A DNA stretch of 64,000 bases, taken from positions 499,718 to 563,717 of the forward strand of contig JAVJSN010000014.1 of NCBI GenBank assembly GCA_040219355.1, given 5' to 3'. The position numbers and the translations under genes were made by a program. This DNA is from MH13 sp040219355 (GTDB lineage: Bacteria > Pseudomonadota > Alphaproteobacteria > Rhizobiales > MH13). Of this stretch, positions 41,957-50,647 are shown one piece after another (position 1 is the stretch's first letter; every line of letters begins with the position of its first letter). Under the pieces are notes generated by a model. It searched no databases. It worked only from the letters and a program-made list of their open reading frames with translations, and was not told where the DNA came from.

Positions 41957-43537
41957 TTAAAGTGGAATATTATCGTGCTTTTTCCAAGGAATATCCACAG
42001 CCTTGGATTTCAGAAGCTTTAATCCACGCGCCACGCGCCGCCGTGTGGAATGGGGCAAAATGACATCATCAATGAACCCTCGCTCAGCTGCCACGAACGG
42101 GTTGGCGAACCGCTCTTCATAATCTGCAATGCGCGCCGCCAGTTTTTCCGGCTGGTCCAGTTCCTGGCGATAAAGAATTTCCGCCGCCCCTTTTGAGCCC
42201 ATCACAGCAATCTCAGCCGATGGCCAGGCATAGGTCAGGTCACCTCCAATATGTTTGGATGACATCACCACATAGGCCCCGCCGTAAGCCTTGCGGGTAA
42301 TTACCGTTATTTTTGGCACGGTCGCTTCAGCAAACGCATAAAGCAGCTTGGCACCATGTTTGATGAGCCCACCATATTCCTGCGCCGTGCCTGGCAAGAA
42401 CCCTGGAACATCAACAAACGTCACGATGGGGATGTTGAAGCAGTCGCAGAAGCGTACGAACCGCGCAGCCTTGCGGCTGGCATCGCTATCCAGAACACCT
42501 GCCAGCACCATCGGTTGATTGGCAACAACACCTACCGGTGCGCCTTCGATGCGACCAAAGCCGGTGATGATGTTGCCAGCGAACTTTTGCTGAAGCTCAT
42601 AAAAGTCGCCATCGTCTAAAGTCTTCAGCACCAGCTCTTTCATATCATAGGGCTGGTTGGGATTGGCAGGCACCAACGTATCAAGGCTATCGTCCTGCGC
42701 CTGCACATCGTCGTAGCACGGGATTTCGGGCAACTCCGCGGTGTTGCTGGCAGGCAAAAAATTCACCAGGCGCCGCACTTCAAACAGCGCATCCATATCG
42801 TTGTCGAATGCACCATCGGCAATCGAAGACTTGGTAGCGTGCACGCTGGCACCACCCAGTTCTTCTGCCGTCACCGTCTCATTGGTGACGGTTTTGACCA
42901 CATCAGGGCCGGTGACGAACATGTAGCTGGTGTCGCGCACCATAAAAATGAAATCCGTCATGGCAGGCGAATAGACATCGCCGCCTGCGCATGGCCCCAT
43001 GATCACGGATATCTGAGGGATGACGCCTGACGCACGCACATTGCGATGGAACACATCACCATAGCCGGCGAGCGCGGCAACACCTTCCTGAATACGGGCG
43101 CCACCGGCGTCAAACAGCCCGATGATCGGCGCACGGTTGCGCAGCGCCATGTCTTGGATTTTGACGATTTTTTCCGAGTGCGCTTCAGACAACGAGCCGC
43201 CAAGCACTGTAAAATCTTTGGCGAACACGTAAACAACGCGACCATTGATCGTGCCCCAGCCGGTGACCACGCCATCACCAGAATACTTCGTCTCCGCCAT
43301 GCCAAAATCGACGCAACGGTGCCGAACAAACATGTCGTACTCTTCGAAGGAACCTTCATCGAGCAACACAGAAAGGCGCTCGCGGGCTGTTAGCTTGCCC
43401 TTTTTGTGCTGGCTCTCGATGCGCCGCGCGCCGCCGCCTTGGCGGGCTTGCTCGCGCCGCGCTTCCAACTCATCAAGCACACTCATGGCATCGTGTTCAT
43501 GGGGATTGCCCATGCCTCCAGCTGACTTCGTTGCCAT
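41957..43537 (-). CDS. pccB: Propionyl-CoA carboxylase beta subunit (carboxyltransferase)
   Basis: Transfers carboxyl from biotin to propionyl-CoA, giving methylmalonyl-CoA. 526 aa from ATG 43537. Core motifs: GKLTARERLSVLLDEGSFEE, FAKDFTVLGGSLSEAH, GLFDAGGARIQEGV, IMGPCAGGDVYSPAMTDF, ELGGASVHA and VPGFLPGTAQEYGG. The first ~16 codons upstream of this ATG are excluded for lack of similarity. With pccA it converts propionyl-CoA from odd-chain or branched substrates. Follows ATP12 on the same strand after 62 bases. Confidence 0.96.
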   Translation of the reverse strand: MATKSAGGMGNPHEHDAMSVLDELEARREQARQGGGARRIESQHKKGKLTARERLSVLLDEGSFEEYDMFVRHRCVDFGMAETKYSGDGVVTGWGTINGRVVYVFAKDFTVLGGSLSEAHSEKIVKIQDMALRNRAPIIGLFDAGGARIQEGVAALAGYGDVFHRNVRASGVIPQISVIMGPCAGGDVYSPAMTDFIFMVRDTSYMFVTGPDVVKTVTNETVTAEELGGASVHATKSSIADGAFDNDMDALFEVRRLVNFLPASNTAELPEIPCYDDVQAQDDSLDTLVPANPNQPYDMKELVLKTLDDGDFYELQQKFAGNIITGFGRIEGAPVGVVANQPMVLAGVLDSDASRKAARFVRFCDCFNIPIVTFVDVPGFLPGTAQEYGGLIKHGAKLLYAFAEATVPKITVITRKAYGGAYVVMSSKHIGGDLTYAWPSAEIAVMGSKGAAEILYRQELDQPEKLAARIADYEERFANPFVAAERGFIDDVILPHSTRRRVARGLKLLKSKAVDIPWKKHDNIPL

Positions 43538-43599
43538 ATCGATTACCAGTGCACCGCACCATGTCCAGCCATCCGAAGGGCGCAACGCACAAAGCTGAT

Positions 43600-44403
43600 C
43601 TACTGGCGCGTCACGGAAAGAACAAACGCTGCAGCTTCAAAATCGCGCCAACGCGCGGCACGTAAAGCCGTGGCCTCGTCGTCGTCGCCCCATTGCGCGC
43701 GGTTCCAATCTTCATCGACATGGGCGGCGTGCCAGATTGTCTTTGCCCGCCCATCATCCATACCGGGCTCAGTAAGCGCGAGAGCCAAAATGGCCGATCC
43801 GGTCAAACTCGTTGCTAGGGTCAGCGCGGCAACAGATTCAGCATCGTTTGCCCTACTATCGGCAAGCGCGCGGATCGCATCGAGCATAGGCTCATGTTGC
43901 GCCACATGGATCACGCCAGCGGCCTGGCGCATAGCAATGTTGTGATGGGTCTTCAAACGGTCGAGATAAGGGTCCCAGACGGTGTTTTGCCGGTCTACCA
44001 ACCCTTGCGGACGCTCAGCACGGTAACAAAGCAGGTCAGTCCCCGCATAGGAACGCACCTCATCCAGCAACGCCTCACGGTGCTCCAGGCCGCCATCAAG
44101 CGCCACATTTACAAGCTTGGTCAAAGGTAACAAAGCCGGGTCGAGCCGCTCGCCGACAGTATCCCATTCCCTGACCATGCGTTCGGCCACCGGGCGGTGC
44201 TGCGACGCCAGCGGGTTTCGACCAGGAGACTTCGCAGACCGACCATCGAGCAAAACGTGAAAAGCGCCATCTCGCTCGTCCAGCGTTACCTCTTTCCAGA
44301 AGCGCTTGGGCAAATCCGGACGCATGGAGCGCTTAGCTGCTTCATTGGGATCAAGGCCAGTTTCGGTAAAAATTGCGTCGAAAGGTGAGGCTTTATCGTT
44401 CAT
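43600..44403 (-). CDS. ATP12-family F1-ATPase assembly chaperone
   Basis: 267 aa from ATG 44403. Homologues bind the free alpha subunit during F1F0 ATP synthase assembly. Visible family motifs: RFWKEVTLDERDGAFHVLLDGR, RMVREWD (preceded by a run of small residues) and the region LLDEVRSYAGTDLLCYRAERP, then WDPYLDRL and TLATSLTGSAILALAL. The start overlaps the end of the small membrane-protein gene by 11 bases, suggesting coupling. Common alphaproteobacterial partner of pccB and the RluA gene. Confidence 0.92.
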   Translation of the reverse strand: MNDKASPFDAIFTETGLDPNEAAKRSMRPDLPKRFWKEVTLDERDGAFHVLLDGRSAKSPGRNPLASQHRPVAERMVREWDTVGERLDPALLPLTKLVNVALDGGLEHREALLDEVRSYAGTDLLCYRAERPQGLVDRQNTVWDPYLDRLKTHHNIAMRQAAGVIHVAQHEPMLDAIRALADSRANDAESVAALTLATSLTGSAILALALTEPGMDDGRAKTIWHAAHVDEDWNRAQWGDDDEATALRAARWRDFEAAAFVLSVTRQ

Positions 44404-44638
44404 CAGGCGGACCATCCGACATGCTTTTATCCGGCGCATCAACCAGGCGCTCCAAGTTACCGTTCAAGCGCCGCAGTTCAATGATCAGCTCAGCCATCTG
44501 CTTGTCTTGTGCGGCAGACTTGCCACCGGGGCCAACCACACCCAGCGCATGCAGGCCACGACGACCAGCCCAAACGGCCAGTACCATCAAGGCAATCAAA
44601 ACGCCCAAGGCGGCCCAAAGAATAAGCTCGTTGATCAA
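44393..44638 (-). CDS. Small single-pass membrane protein of unknown function
   Basis: 81 aa from TTG 44638. The TTG overlaps the TGA of the pseudouridine synthase gene (TTGA), with GAGGTG eight bases upstream, so I take it as the start; an earlier ATG inside the upstream gene is less likely. One membrane helix (LINELILWAALGVLIALMVLAVWAGRR, residues ~1-25) is followed by a Gly-rich turn and a charged helix (QMAELIIELRRLNGNLERLV) resembling a short coiled coil. Family not recognised. Tight overlaps on both sides argue it is real. Confidence 0.7.
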   Translation of the reverse strand: MINELILWAALGVLIALMVLAVWAGRRGLHALGVVGPGGKSAAQDKQMAELIIELRRLNGNLERLVDAPDKSMSDGPPDER

Positions 44639-45672
44639 CGGCTCGCACCTCTCACTGGCTGCTTGGCGGCTTGGGCCTCCCACTCGTCATCATCGCCGTC
44701 ACCCATACCCTGGGTGGAGAAACCGAGCAGATTCCAGCTTTGCTGCATATGTTGTGGCAGCGGTGCCGTGACATCGATCTGGCCGCCTTTGGGATGCGGG
44801 ATCAACAAGCGCCGGGCATGCAGATGCAGCCTATTTTGAATGCCGCCCGGAAGTTCCCAGTTTTCAACATCGAAATATTTCGGGTCGCCAATGATCGGGT
44901 GGCCAATATGGTTGGCATGGGCACGAAGCTGGTGGGTTCGTCCAGTTATAGGGCGCAATGTCACCCAAGTAAGACCCCTGCCCGCGGTCTCAATGACATT
45001 GTAGAGTGTCAATGCATGATCCGCACCGCGATCTCCATGCTTGGCGACGCGCATGCGCTCCTTTAGGTCCGGCGCGGCGTCTTCATCGCCCTTGGCAAGA
45101 TAGCTTGAAATGCGGCCCTGCTTGGGTTTTGGAACGCCGCGCACCAAGGCCCAATAGACCTTCTTGGTCGTGCGTGCGCGAAACGCCGCCGCGAGTGAGG
45201 AGGCTGCCCCTTTGGTCTTGGCAACGATAAGAACTCCCGAGGTGTCTTTATCGAGCCGATGAACAAGACGGGGCTTGCGACCTTGCTTGTCGCGCAGCGC
45301 TTCCAACATACCATCAACATGCTTGGACAAACCTGGCCCACCCTGTACGGCCAAACCAAACGGCTTGTTGAGGACAAGCACCATATCATCCTCAAACAGT
45401 GTCATGTCTTTGAGCGCCTGAACCGTCTCATCATCCGGTCGCGCTGGCGCCGACATCTGCGCTTCGGCTTCCATCGGGGGCACGCGGATCATTTGTCCAG
45501 ATTCCAGCCGGGCGTTGGATTTCGCCCGTCCGCCATCAACACGGATCGACCCTTTGCGCAGTAGCTTGTTCAGCGCACCAAAGGCCAAGCCCGGGTAGTG
45601 CTCCTTAAACCAGCGATCAAGGCGCATACCATCTTCATCTCTGGCCACTTCGCGGGTTTGTACGCCACTCAT
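44635..45672 (-). CDS. RluA-family ribosomal large-subunit pseudouridine synthase (RluC-like)
   Basis: Converts uridines of 23S rRNA to pseudouridine. 345 aa from ATG 45672. An N-terminal S4 RNA-binding domain (residues ~14-70, MRLDRWFKEHYPGLAFGALN) precedes the catalytic domain with LNKPFGLAVQGG and the active Asp141 in RLVHRLDKDTSGVLIVA; later RPITGRTHQLRAHANHIGHP. The ATG overlaps the crcB stop (ATGA). The most similar E. coli types are RluC/RluD; the target uridines are not determinable. Confidence 0.93.
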   Translation of the reverse strand: MSGVQTREVARDEDGMRLDRWFKEHYPGLAFGALNKLLRKGSIRVDGGRAKSNARLESGQMIRVPPMEAEAQMSAPARPDDETVQALKDMTLFEDDMVLVLNKPFGLAVQGGPGLSKHVDGMLEALRDKQGRKPRLVHRLDKDTSGVLIVAKTKGAASSLAAAFRARTTKKVYWALVRGVPKPKQGRISSYLAKGDEDAAPDLKERMRVAKHGDRGADHALTLYNVIETAGRGLTWVTLRPITGRTHQLRAHANHIGHPIIGDPKYFDVENWELPGGIQNRLHLHARRLLIPHPKGGQIDVTAPLPQHMQQSWNLLGFSTQGMGDGDDDEWEAQAAKQPVRGASR

Positions 45673-46082
45673 GTGAGGACCACTCGCGCCAGCATCAACC
45701 CGACAACCAACGCCGCCAGCGCCAGAAAGACGCTCAAGCCGACATAAGCAATCGCAGCGCCATGCGATCCCATCTCCCAAAGCCGCACGGCGTCCAACGA
45801 AAACGCCGAAAACGTGGTGAAGCCTCCGAGCAACCCCGTAGCCAGCGCCGCTTTAGCAGCATCATGTCCAGCCATATCAAGGAACGGTCCGAAGCCACCA
45901 CCGCGAGCCACCAGCCAACCAGCAAGAACGCCCATCACAAATGAGCCAGCAATGTTTGCAGCCAGGACACCGTAAGGAAACGCCGTGCCGAGCGCGTTTT
46001 CAGACGCGCGCACCAGGCCATAGCGGGCGACCGCCCCCAAGCCCCCACCGACAAACACCAAGGCTGCTGCGCTTAACGCCAA
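45669..46082 (-). CDS. crcB: Fluoride ion exporter CrcB/Fluc
   Basis: 137 aa, four membrane helices; forms a dual-topology dimer exporting fluoride. Motifs: VFVGGGLGAVARYGLVR, FPYGVLAANIAGSFVMGVL with the pore Asn, and GLLGGFTTFSAFSLD with the TTFS track. The start is a TTG (46082), the only reasonable codon near the family start; a GTG nine codons on is an alternative. I looked for a fluoride riboswitch, but the gene follows rarA by five bases inside an operon, leaving no room for one. Confidence 0.93.
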   Translation of the reverse strand: MALSAAALVFVGGGLGAVARYGLVRASENALGTAFPYGVLAANIAGSFVMGVLAGWLVARGGGFGPFLDMAGHDAAKAALATGLLGGFTTFSAFSLDAVRLWEMGSHGAAIAYVGLSVFLALAALVVGLMLARVVLT

Positions 46083-46087
46083 CGCCG

Positions 46088-47422
46088 TTATTCCCCATCC
46101 TGCTTCAACTCGCGTAAGCCCTGCCAGTATCGCAGCCGCTTGACAAGTTCACGCTCGAACCCACGCTCCGGCGGATCATAGAGCGTGTGACGGCCCAAGG
46201 CCTCGGGGAAATAGTCCTGGCCCGAAAATGCGTCTGGCGTGTCATGATCATAGATATAACCATCCCCCCGCCCGATATCCTTCATCAGCTTGGTAGGAGC
46301 ATTGAGAATTTCAGACGGCGGGGCCAGCGATCCACCTTCTTTGGCGAGTTTTCGCGCCGCTTTGTAGGCGGTGTAAACAGCATTGGATTTTGGAGCGGTT
46401 GCCACGTGCACAACAGCCTGGGCGATGGCCAACTCACCTTCCGGACTTCCAAGCACATGATAGGCCTCACGTGCAGCCATAGCAGTTTGCAGCGCGGTTG
46501 GGTCAGCCATACCTATATCTTCGCTTGCCATGCGAATGATCCTGCGGGCGAGAAACAGCGGATCCTCGCCGCCTTCCAGCATGCGCGCAAACCAATACAA
46601 AGCGGCGTCCGGGTCTGAGCCGCGCACAGATTTGTGCAGCGCTGAAATCAGATCATAATGGCCGTCGCGATCCTTATCATAGCGTGCCAACGCCATGCCC
46701 AAACGCTCCGCAATCGCGCTGGCAGTGTAGAGACCTCGATCATTGCCCTGTCCTGCAATCACCAGTTCGGTCAGCGCAATAGAGCGACGACCATCCCCAT
46801 CGGCGCGGTCGGCGATCACACGGCGAGCGCCCTCATCCACCAAATCAGCTTTGCCAAGAGCATCAAGTGCGCGCCCCACCAAAACCACCAAATCATCAGG
46901 CTCGAGGGATTGAAGGATCAACACGTCGCAGCGCGAGAGCAGCGCTGGATTAAGTTCAAAGGACGGGTTCTCGGTGGTCGCACCAATAAGGGTGATCGTG
47001 CCATCTTCCATGACAGGCAGAAAGCTATCCAGCTGAGCCTTATTAAAGCGGTGGATCTCATCGACGAAAAGTACCGTGGCTTGGCCCTGGCCACGCGCCA
47101 TCCGCGCGCCTTCAAAAGCTGCCTTCAAGTCTTTCACGCCGCTGGTTAGCGCAGACAGTTGCACAAAGTGGGTATCCTCGCCCACATACGAGGCGATCAA
47201 CCGGGCAAGCGTGGTCTTGCCCGTGCCAGGAGGCCCCCAAAGGATAAGAGACGGTAGAGCTCCGCCTTGTTCCACGCTCGCAAGCAAGCGCGTCAGCTTT
47301 CCATCAACGCCTAGTAGCGCTTCTTGCCCGACGACGTCCCTCAGTTGGGCAGGTCGCAGACGCTCGGGCAATGGAACGCGCGCTGGAGGCGCCTCTTCAG
47401 AAGCACCAAACAGATCCGCCAT
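46088..47422 (-). CDS. rarA: Replication-associated recombination protein A (RarA/MgsA), AAA+ ATPase
   Basis: Clamp-loader-like ATPase acting at stalled replication forks. 444 aa from ATG 47422. Walker A WGPPGTGKTTLA, Walker B LFVDEIHRFNKAQ, sensor 1 IGATTENPSFELN and sensor 2 region are complete; the C-terminal tetramerisation part includes LYWFARMLEGGEDPLFLARR and the helical SNAVYTAYKAAR. The start overlaps the degQ stop by one base (TGATG). A family-unrelated 19-codon upstream extension is excluded. Confidence 0.96.
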   Translation of the reverse strand: MADLFGASEEAPPARVPLPERLRPAQLRDVVGQEALLGVDGKLTRLLASVEQGGALPSLILWGPPGTGKTTLARLIASYVGEDTHFVQLSALTSGVKDLKAAFEGARMARGQGQATVLFVDEIHRFNKAQLDSFLPVMEDGTITLIGATTENPSFELNPALLSRCDVLILQSLEPDDLVVLVGRALDALGKADLVDEGARRVIADRADGDGRRSIALTELVIAGQGNDRGLYTASAIAERLGMALARYDKDRDGHYDLISALHKSVRGSDPDAALYWFARMLEGGEDPLFLARRIIRMASEDIGMADPTALQTAMAAREAYHVLGSPEGELAIAQAVVHVATAPKSNAVYTAYKAARKLAKEGGSLAPPSEILNAPTKLMKDIGRGDGYIYDHDTPDAFSGQDYFPEALGRHTLYDPPERGFERELVKRLRYWQGLRELKQDGE

Positions 47423-48930
47423 CAGAACCGCAATGTTGCTGAGCGGATGCGCCCATCGCGCTCGAAAACGATCTGCCAAGCGCGATTGCGCGCGGTTGCG
47501 ATCTGCTCAAGGTCAAACGTATTGCCAACACGGCGGTCATTGACCTGCATGATCAAATCGCCTTCACGAAAGCCGACTTGACCTGCTACCGACCCAGGTT
47601 GCACTGATACGATCATCACGCCTTCTGTTTGATCCAATCCAAACTCCTGCGCCACGGCGGGCGAAAGGTTTAAGACCTCTACACCGGAAAAAGGCGAGCG
47701 GCCCTCAATCAAGCGCAAGTCCCGCGGCACAGTCTCTGGCGGGCCAACCAGAAAAATCGTCAGGTCACGACGTCGGCCATCACGGATCACTCGAACACTG
47801 GTCGTACCGCCAATGCCCTTGGTCGCGTAGCGATAGGCAAACGCATCAGGGTCTTCGATCTGCGCGCCATCGATCGAAACCACCACATCACCACGGCGCA
47901 AACCAGCCTGATCCGCCGGACCGCCACGAACCACGTCAGCCACCAAAACACCACGTGGGCGGCGCATACCAAGGCTTTGTGCGATGGCAGGCGTCACTGC
48001 CTGAACTTCAGCGCCAAGATAGGGTCGCGCAACAAAAGAGGCGCCGCTTGCGGCTTCGCCCAACACAACATTGACCATCTCGGTGGGGATCGCAAAGCCT
48101 ATGCCGTTCGATCCACCCGAGCGCGAGAATATCGCCGTATTGATCCCCACCAAGCGGCCTGAAAGATCCACCAAAGCACCACCAGAATTACCTGGATTGA
48201 TCGCGGCATCGGTCTGGATGAAGAACTGAAAATCAGTCACACCAACCCGTGTGCGGGCAAGTGCCGACACGATGCCCTGTGTCACTGTCTGACCGACGCC
48301 AAACGGATTGCCGATAGCAAGCACCACATCACCGACATCCAGATCGTCCGAGGCACCAATCGACAAGGCTGGCAATGGCTCGTCCAGATCGCGCACCTGC
48401 AGCACAGCCAAATCGGTGCGTTCATCGCGGATTAGAATATCGGCGGCGAACTCGCGACGATCAGACAGCGAAATGCGCACATCGCTCGCCTGCTCGATCA
48501 CATGATTGTTCGTGACTATTAGGCCGCTGGCATCGACGATAACCCCAGAACCAAGAGATGACTGCATGCGTTCACGTGGACGCGGCCGCATTTGGTCGCC
48601 AAAGAACCGACGGAAAAAGGGATCCATGTTGGCGAAGGGATCGCGCACCTGCTCCATGCGCGTGGCATAGACGTTCACCACCGCCGGGGCGGCCAATTGG
48701 ACCACCGGTGCAAACGAGAGCTGCACCTGCGCCAAACTCTGCGGTGCTTCACGTGTCAGCTGCGCGGGCGGATCGGCCTGATCATCATTCAGCTCTTCCA
48801 GCAAGCCCGGTGCATTGTTGATGAACAGATCAAACAACCGTTCAGGTAGGTCGTTCTGGGCTTGCGCTGGCATTGCTAAGCCAATCCAGAGGGCAAACAC
48901 CACCAAAATTCGTGTGAGGATCGCACCCAT
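47422..48930 (-). CDS. DegP/DegQ-family periplasmic serine protease (Do-like)
   Basis: Envelope quality-control protease. 502 aa from ATG 48930, which has GGAGATAGG just upstream. Signal peptide ends in AMPAQAQ (~residue 25). The trypsin-like domain has His143 (VTNNHVIEQA), Asp173 (DERTDLAVLQ) and Ser249 (NPGNSGGALVD). Two PDZ domains follow (~residues 300-390, VRGGPADQAGLRRGDVVVSIDG, and ~410-500, VQPGSVAGQVGFREGDLIMQ). About 70 upstream in-frame codons cross the ribosomal terminator and are excluded. First gene of the degQ-rarA-crcB-rlu run. Confidence 0.95.
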   Translation of the reverse strand: MGAILTRILVVFALWIGLAMPAQAQNDLPERLFDLFINNAPGLLEELNDDQADPPAQLTREAPQSLAQVQLSFAPVVQLAAPAVVNVYATRMEQVRDPFANMDPFFRRFFGDQMRPRPRERMQSSLGSGVIVDASGLIVTNNHVIEQASDVRISLSDRREFAADILIRDERTDLAVLQVRDLDEPLPALSIGASDDLDVGDVVLAIGNPFGVGQTVTQGIVSALARTRVGVTDFQFFIQTDAAINPGNSGGALVDLSGRLVGINTAIFSRSGGSNGIGFAIPTEMVNVVLGEAASGASFVARPYLGAEVQAVTPAIAQSLGMRRPRGVLVADVVRGGPADQAGLRRGDVVVSIDGAQIEDPDAFAYRYATKGIGGTTSVRVIRDGRRRDLTIFLVGPPETVPRDLRLIEGRSPFSGVEVLNLSPAVAQEFGLDQTEGVMIVSVQPGSVAGQVGFREGDLIMQVNDRRVGNTFDLEQIATARNRAWQIVFERDGRIRSATLRF

Positions 48931-48983
48931 ACCTATCTCCCAAGAAACCGCGACTCGCCGTGCCCTCGACCATAAATCTAGGC

Positions 48984-49016
48984 AAAAAGAAGGGCGGCTC
49001 CAAGACCGCCCTTTTT
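48984..49016 (-). terminator. Terminator of the ribosomal super-operon after rplQ
   Basis: AAGGGCGG (48990-48997) and CCGCCCTT (49006-49013) form an 8-pair stem with an 8-base loop. T-runs flank both sides (CTTTTT on the minus strand, TTTTTT on the plus), so it can end rplQ transcription; it lies 27 bases past the rplQ stop. Confidence 0.88.
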
Positions 49017-49042
49017 TAATTCTGTTCGACAAGACGTGACGA

Positions 49043-49471
49043 CTAGGCTGCCACCGTCTCTTCGGCTTCTTCAGCTTCAGCGCGGGCGCGATCTTCAGCA
49101 CCCTTTGCTTCAACGTCACGGTCCACGAGTTCGATGATAGCAACCGGAGCATTGTCGCCGAAACGGAAACCGGCTTTCAGAACACGGGTATAACCACCCG
49201 GACGGTCGGTATAGCGCTCGCCCAGAACACCAAATAGCTTGCGCACGGCAGCTTCGTCGCGAACCTGCGAAAGCGCCTGACGGCGAGCATGCAGGTCGCC
49301 ACGCTTGGCGAGGGTCACAAGCTTATCAACAATTGGCTTGAGCTCTTTGGCTTTCGGCAAAGTTGTCTTGATCTGCTCATGGGTGATCAACGAGGCTGCC
49401 ATATTGGCAAACATCGCTTTGCGGTGGCTTGATGTACGGTTGAGCTTGCGGCCTTGTTTGGCGTGACGCAT
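49043..49471 (-). CDS. rplQ: 50S ribosomal protein L17
   Basis: 142 aa. N-terminal MRHAKQGRKLNRTSSHRKAMF is the L17 signature (21 residues, quoted here as RHAKQGRKLNRTSSHRKA), followed by FANMAASLITHEQIKTTLPKA-type core and GGYTRVLKAGFRFGDNAPVA. The C-terminus ends in an acidic Glu/Ala tail (~20 residues) typical of alphaproteobacteria. Lies at the polypeptide exit region of the large subunit. Last gene of the alpha operon, 25 bases after rpoA. Confidence 0.98.
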   Translation of the reverse strand: MRHAKQGRKLNRTSSHRKAMFANMAASLITHEQIKTTLPKAKELKPIVDKLVTLAKRGDLHARRQALSQVRDEAAVRKLFGVLGERYTDRPGGYTRVLKAGFRFGDNAPVAIIELVDRDVEAKGAEDRARAEAEEAEETVAA

Positions 49472-49496
49472 GGCTCGTCTCCCTTATCTACCAGGT

Positions 49497-50513
49497 TTAA
49501 ACCTGGTGCTCTTCATAACGTTTGGAAAGCTCGTCGATGTTTTCAGGCGGCCAGTTGGGCACATCCATGCCCAAATGCAGACCCATCGAGGCAAGCACTT
49601 CCTTGATTTCGTTCAGCGATTTGCGACCGAAGTTCGGCGTGCGCAACATCTCCGCTTCCGTCTTCTGGATCAGATCGCCAATGTAAACGATGTTGTCGTT
49701 CTTCAGGCAGTTCGCCGAACGCACCGACAACTCCAACTCGTCGACCTTCTTGAGAAGCTCAGGCGAGAATGGGAAATCTGGCAGCTCTTCTTCAACCTGC
49801 TCTTTTTCAGGCTCTTCGAAATTCACGAAGATCTGAAGCTGATCCTGAAGGATGCGCGCGGCATAAGCGATCGCATCTTCGGCTGTGACAGCGCCGTTGG
49901 TCTCGATATCGAGGGTCAGCTTATCATAGTCGAGGATCTGGCCCTCACGGGTGTTTTCCACCTTGTAGGCCACACGCTTGACCGGCGAGAAAAGCGCATC
50001 CACTGGCACAAGGCCAATCGGTGCGTCGTCTGGACGGTTGCGCTCAGCTTCCACATAGCCCTTGCCTGTGTTCACCGTGAACTCGATGCGGACTTCAGAG
50101 TCCTCATCCAGCGTGCAGAGAACATGCTCTGGGTTGAGGATTTCAACATCACCAACCGTCTGGATATCGCCAGCGGTCACAATGCCTGGGCCTTGCTTAC
50201 GAACGATCATGCGCTTGGGGCCTTCGCCTTCCATGCGCAGCGCGATTTCTTTAACGTTGAGCACAATGTCGGTGACGTCTTCACGCACGCCCGGAATGGA
50301 CGAAAATTCGTGAAGCACACCGTCAATCTGCATGCCGGTAACCGATGCGCCCTGAATGGACGACAGCAGGATACGGCGCAGCGCGTTACCGAGCGTAAGG
50401 CCATAGCCACGCTCAAGCGGTTCAGCGACAACTTGAGCAATCCGACCGTCTTCGCTGGTCTTCACTTCAAGTTTGCTCGGTTTAATCAGGTTTTGCCAGT
50501 TCTTATGAATCAT
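49497..50513 (-). CDS. rpoA: DNA-directed RNA polymerase alpha subunit
   Basis: Scaffold of RNA polymerase assembly and target of activators. 338 aa from ATG 50513, preceded by AAGGGG. The N-terminal domain has the dimer-interface motif GYGLTLGNALRRILLSS and the core GKGYVEAERN; the linker is Glu-rich; the C-terminal domain has LELSVRSANCLKNDNIVYIGDLIQ (in parts) and RTPNFGRKSLNEIKEVL, the DNA/activator surface. Nine upstream codons are excluded. Confidence 0.99.
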   Translation of the reverse strand: MIHKNWQNLIKPSKLEVKTSEDGRIAQVVAEPLERGYGLTLGNALRRILLSSIQGASVTGMQIDGVLHEFSSIPGVREDVTDIVLNVKEIALRMEGEGPKRMIVRKQGPGIVTAGDIQTVGDVEILNPEHVLCTLDEDSEVRIEFTVNTGKGYVEAERNRPDDAPIGLVPVDALFSPVKRVAYKVENTREGQILDYDKLTLDIETNGAVTAEDAIAYAARILQDQLQIFVNFEEPEKEQVEEELPDFPFSPELLKKVDELELSVRSANCLKNDNIVYIGDLIQKTEAEMLRTPNFGRKSLNEIKEVLASMGLHLGMDVPNWPPENIDELSKRYEEHQV

Positions 50514-50543
50514 GGGTGCACCCCTTTGGGTCTTGCGCATCCA

Positions 50544-50568
50544 ATGGCTGGATTGGGCGGCCAGCCAT
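50544..50568. repeat. Strong hairpin in the rpsK-rpoA gap
   Basis: ATGGCTGG (50544-50551) and CCAGCCAT (50561-50568) are perfect inverted repeats with a 9-base loop; with a 3-base bulge, GCGC (50536-50539) and GCGC (50569-50572) extend the stem. It lies between rpsK and rpoA, 31 bases before the rpoA start codon. No T-run, so more likely an mRNA processing or attenuation element than a terminator. Confidence 0.5.
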
Positions 50569-50647
50569 GCGCCTGAAGGGAAAGCTCAGTAAGTAGGTGC
50601 CGCCACCCAAAGTACCAAGCCGATGATGATGTCGAGGCTTTTGCCCC

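Noticed and set aside
46083..46087. Possible fluoride riboswitch before crcB
   Set aside because: Only five bases separate crcB from rarA, so no aptamer can fit.
49470..50576. Plus-strand open frame of 368 codons opposite rpoA
   Set aside because: Mirror of rpoA codon usage; no ribosome site and no recognisable domain.
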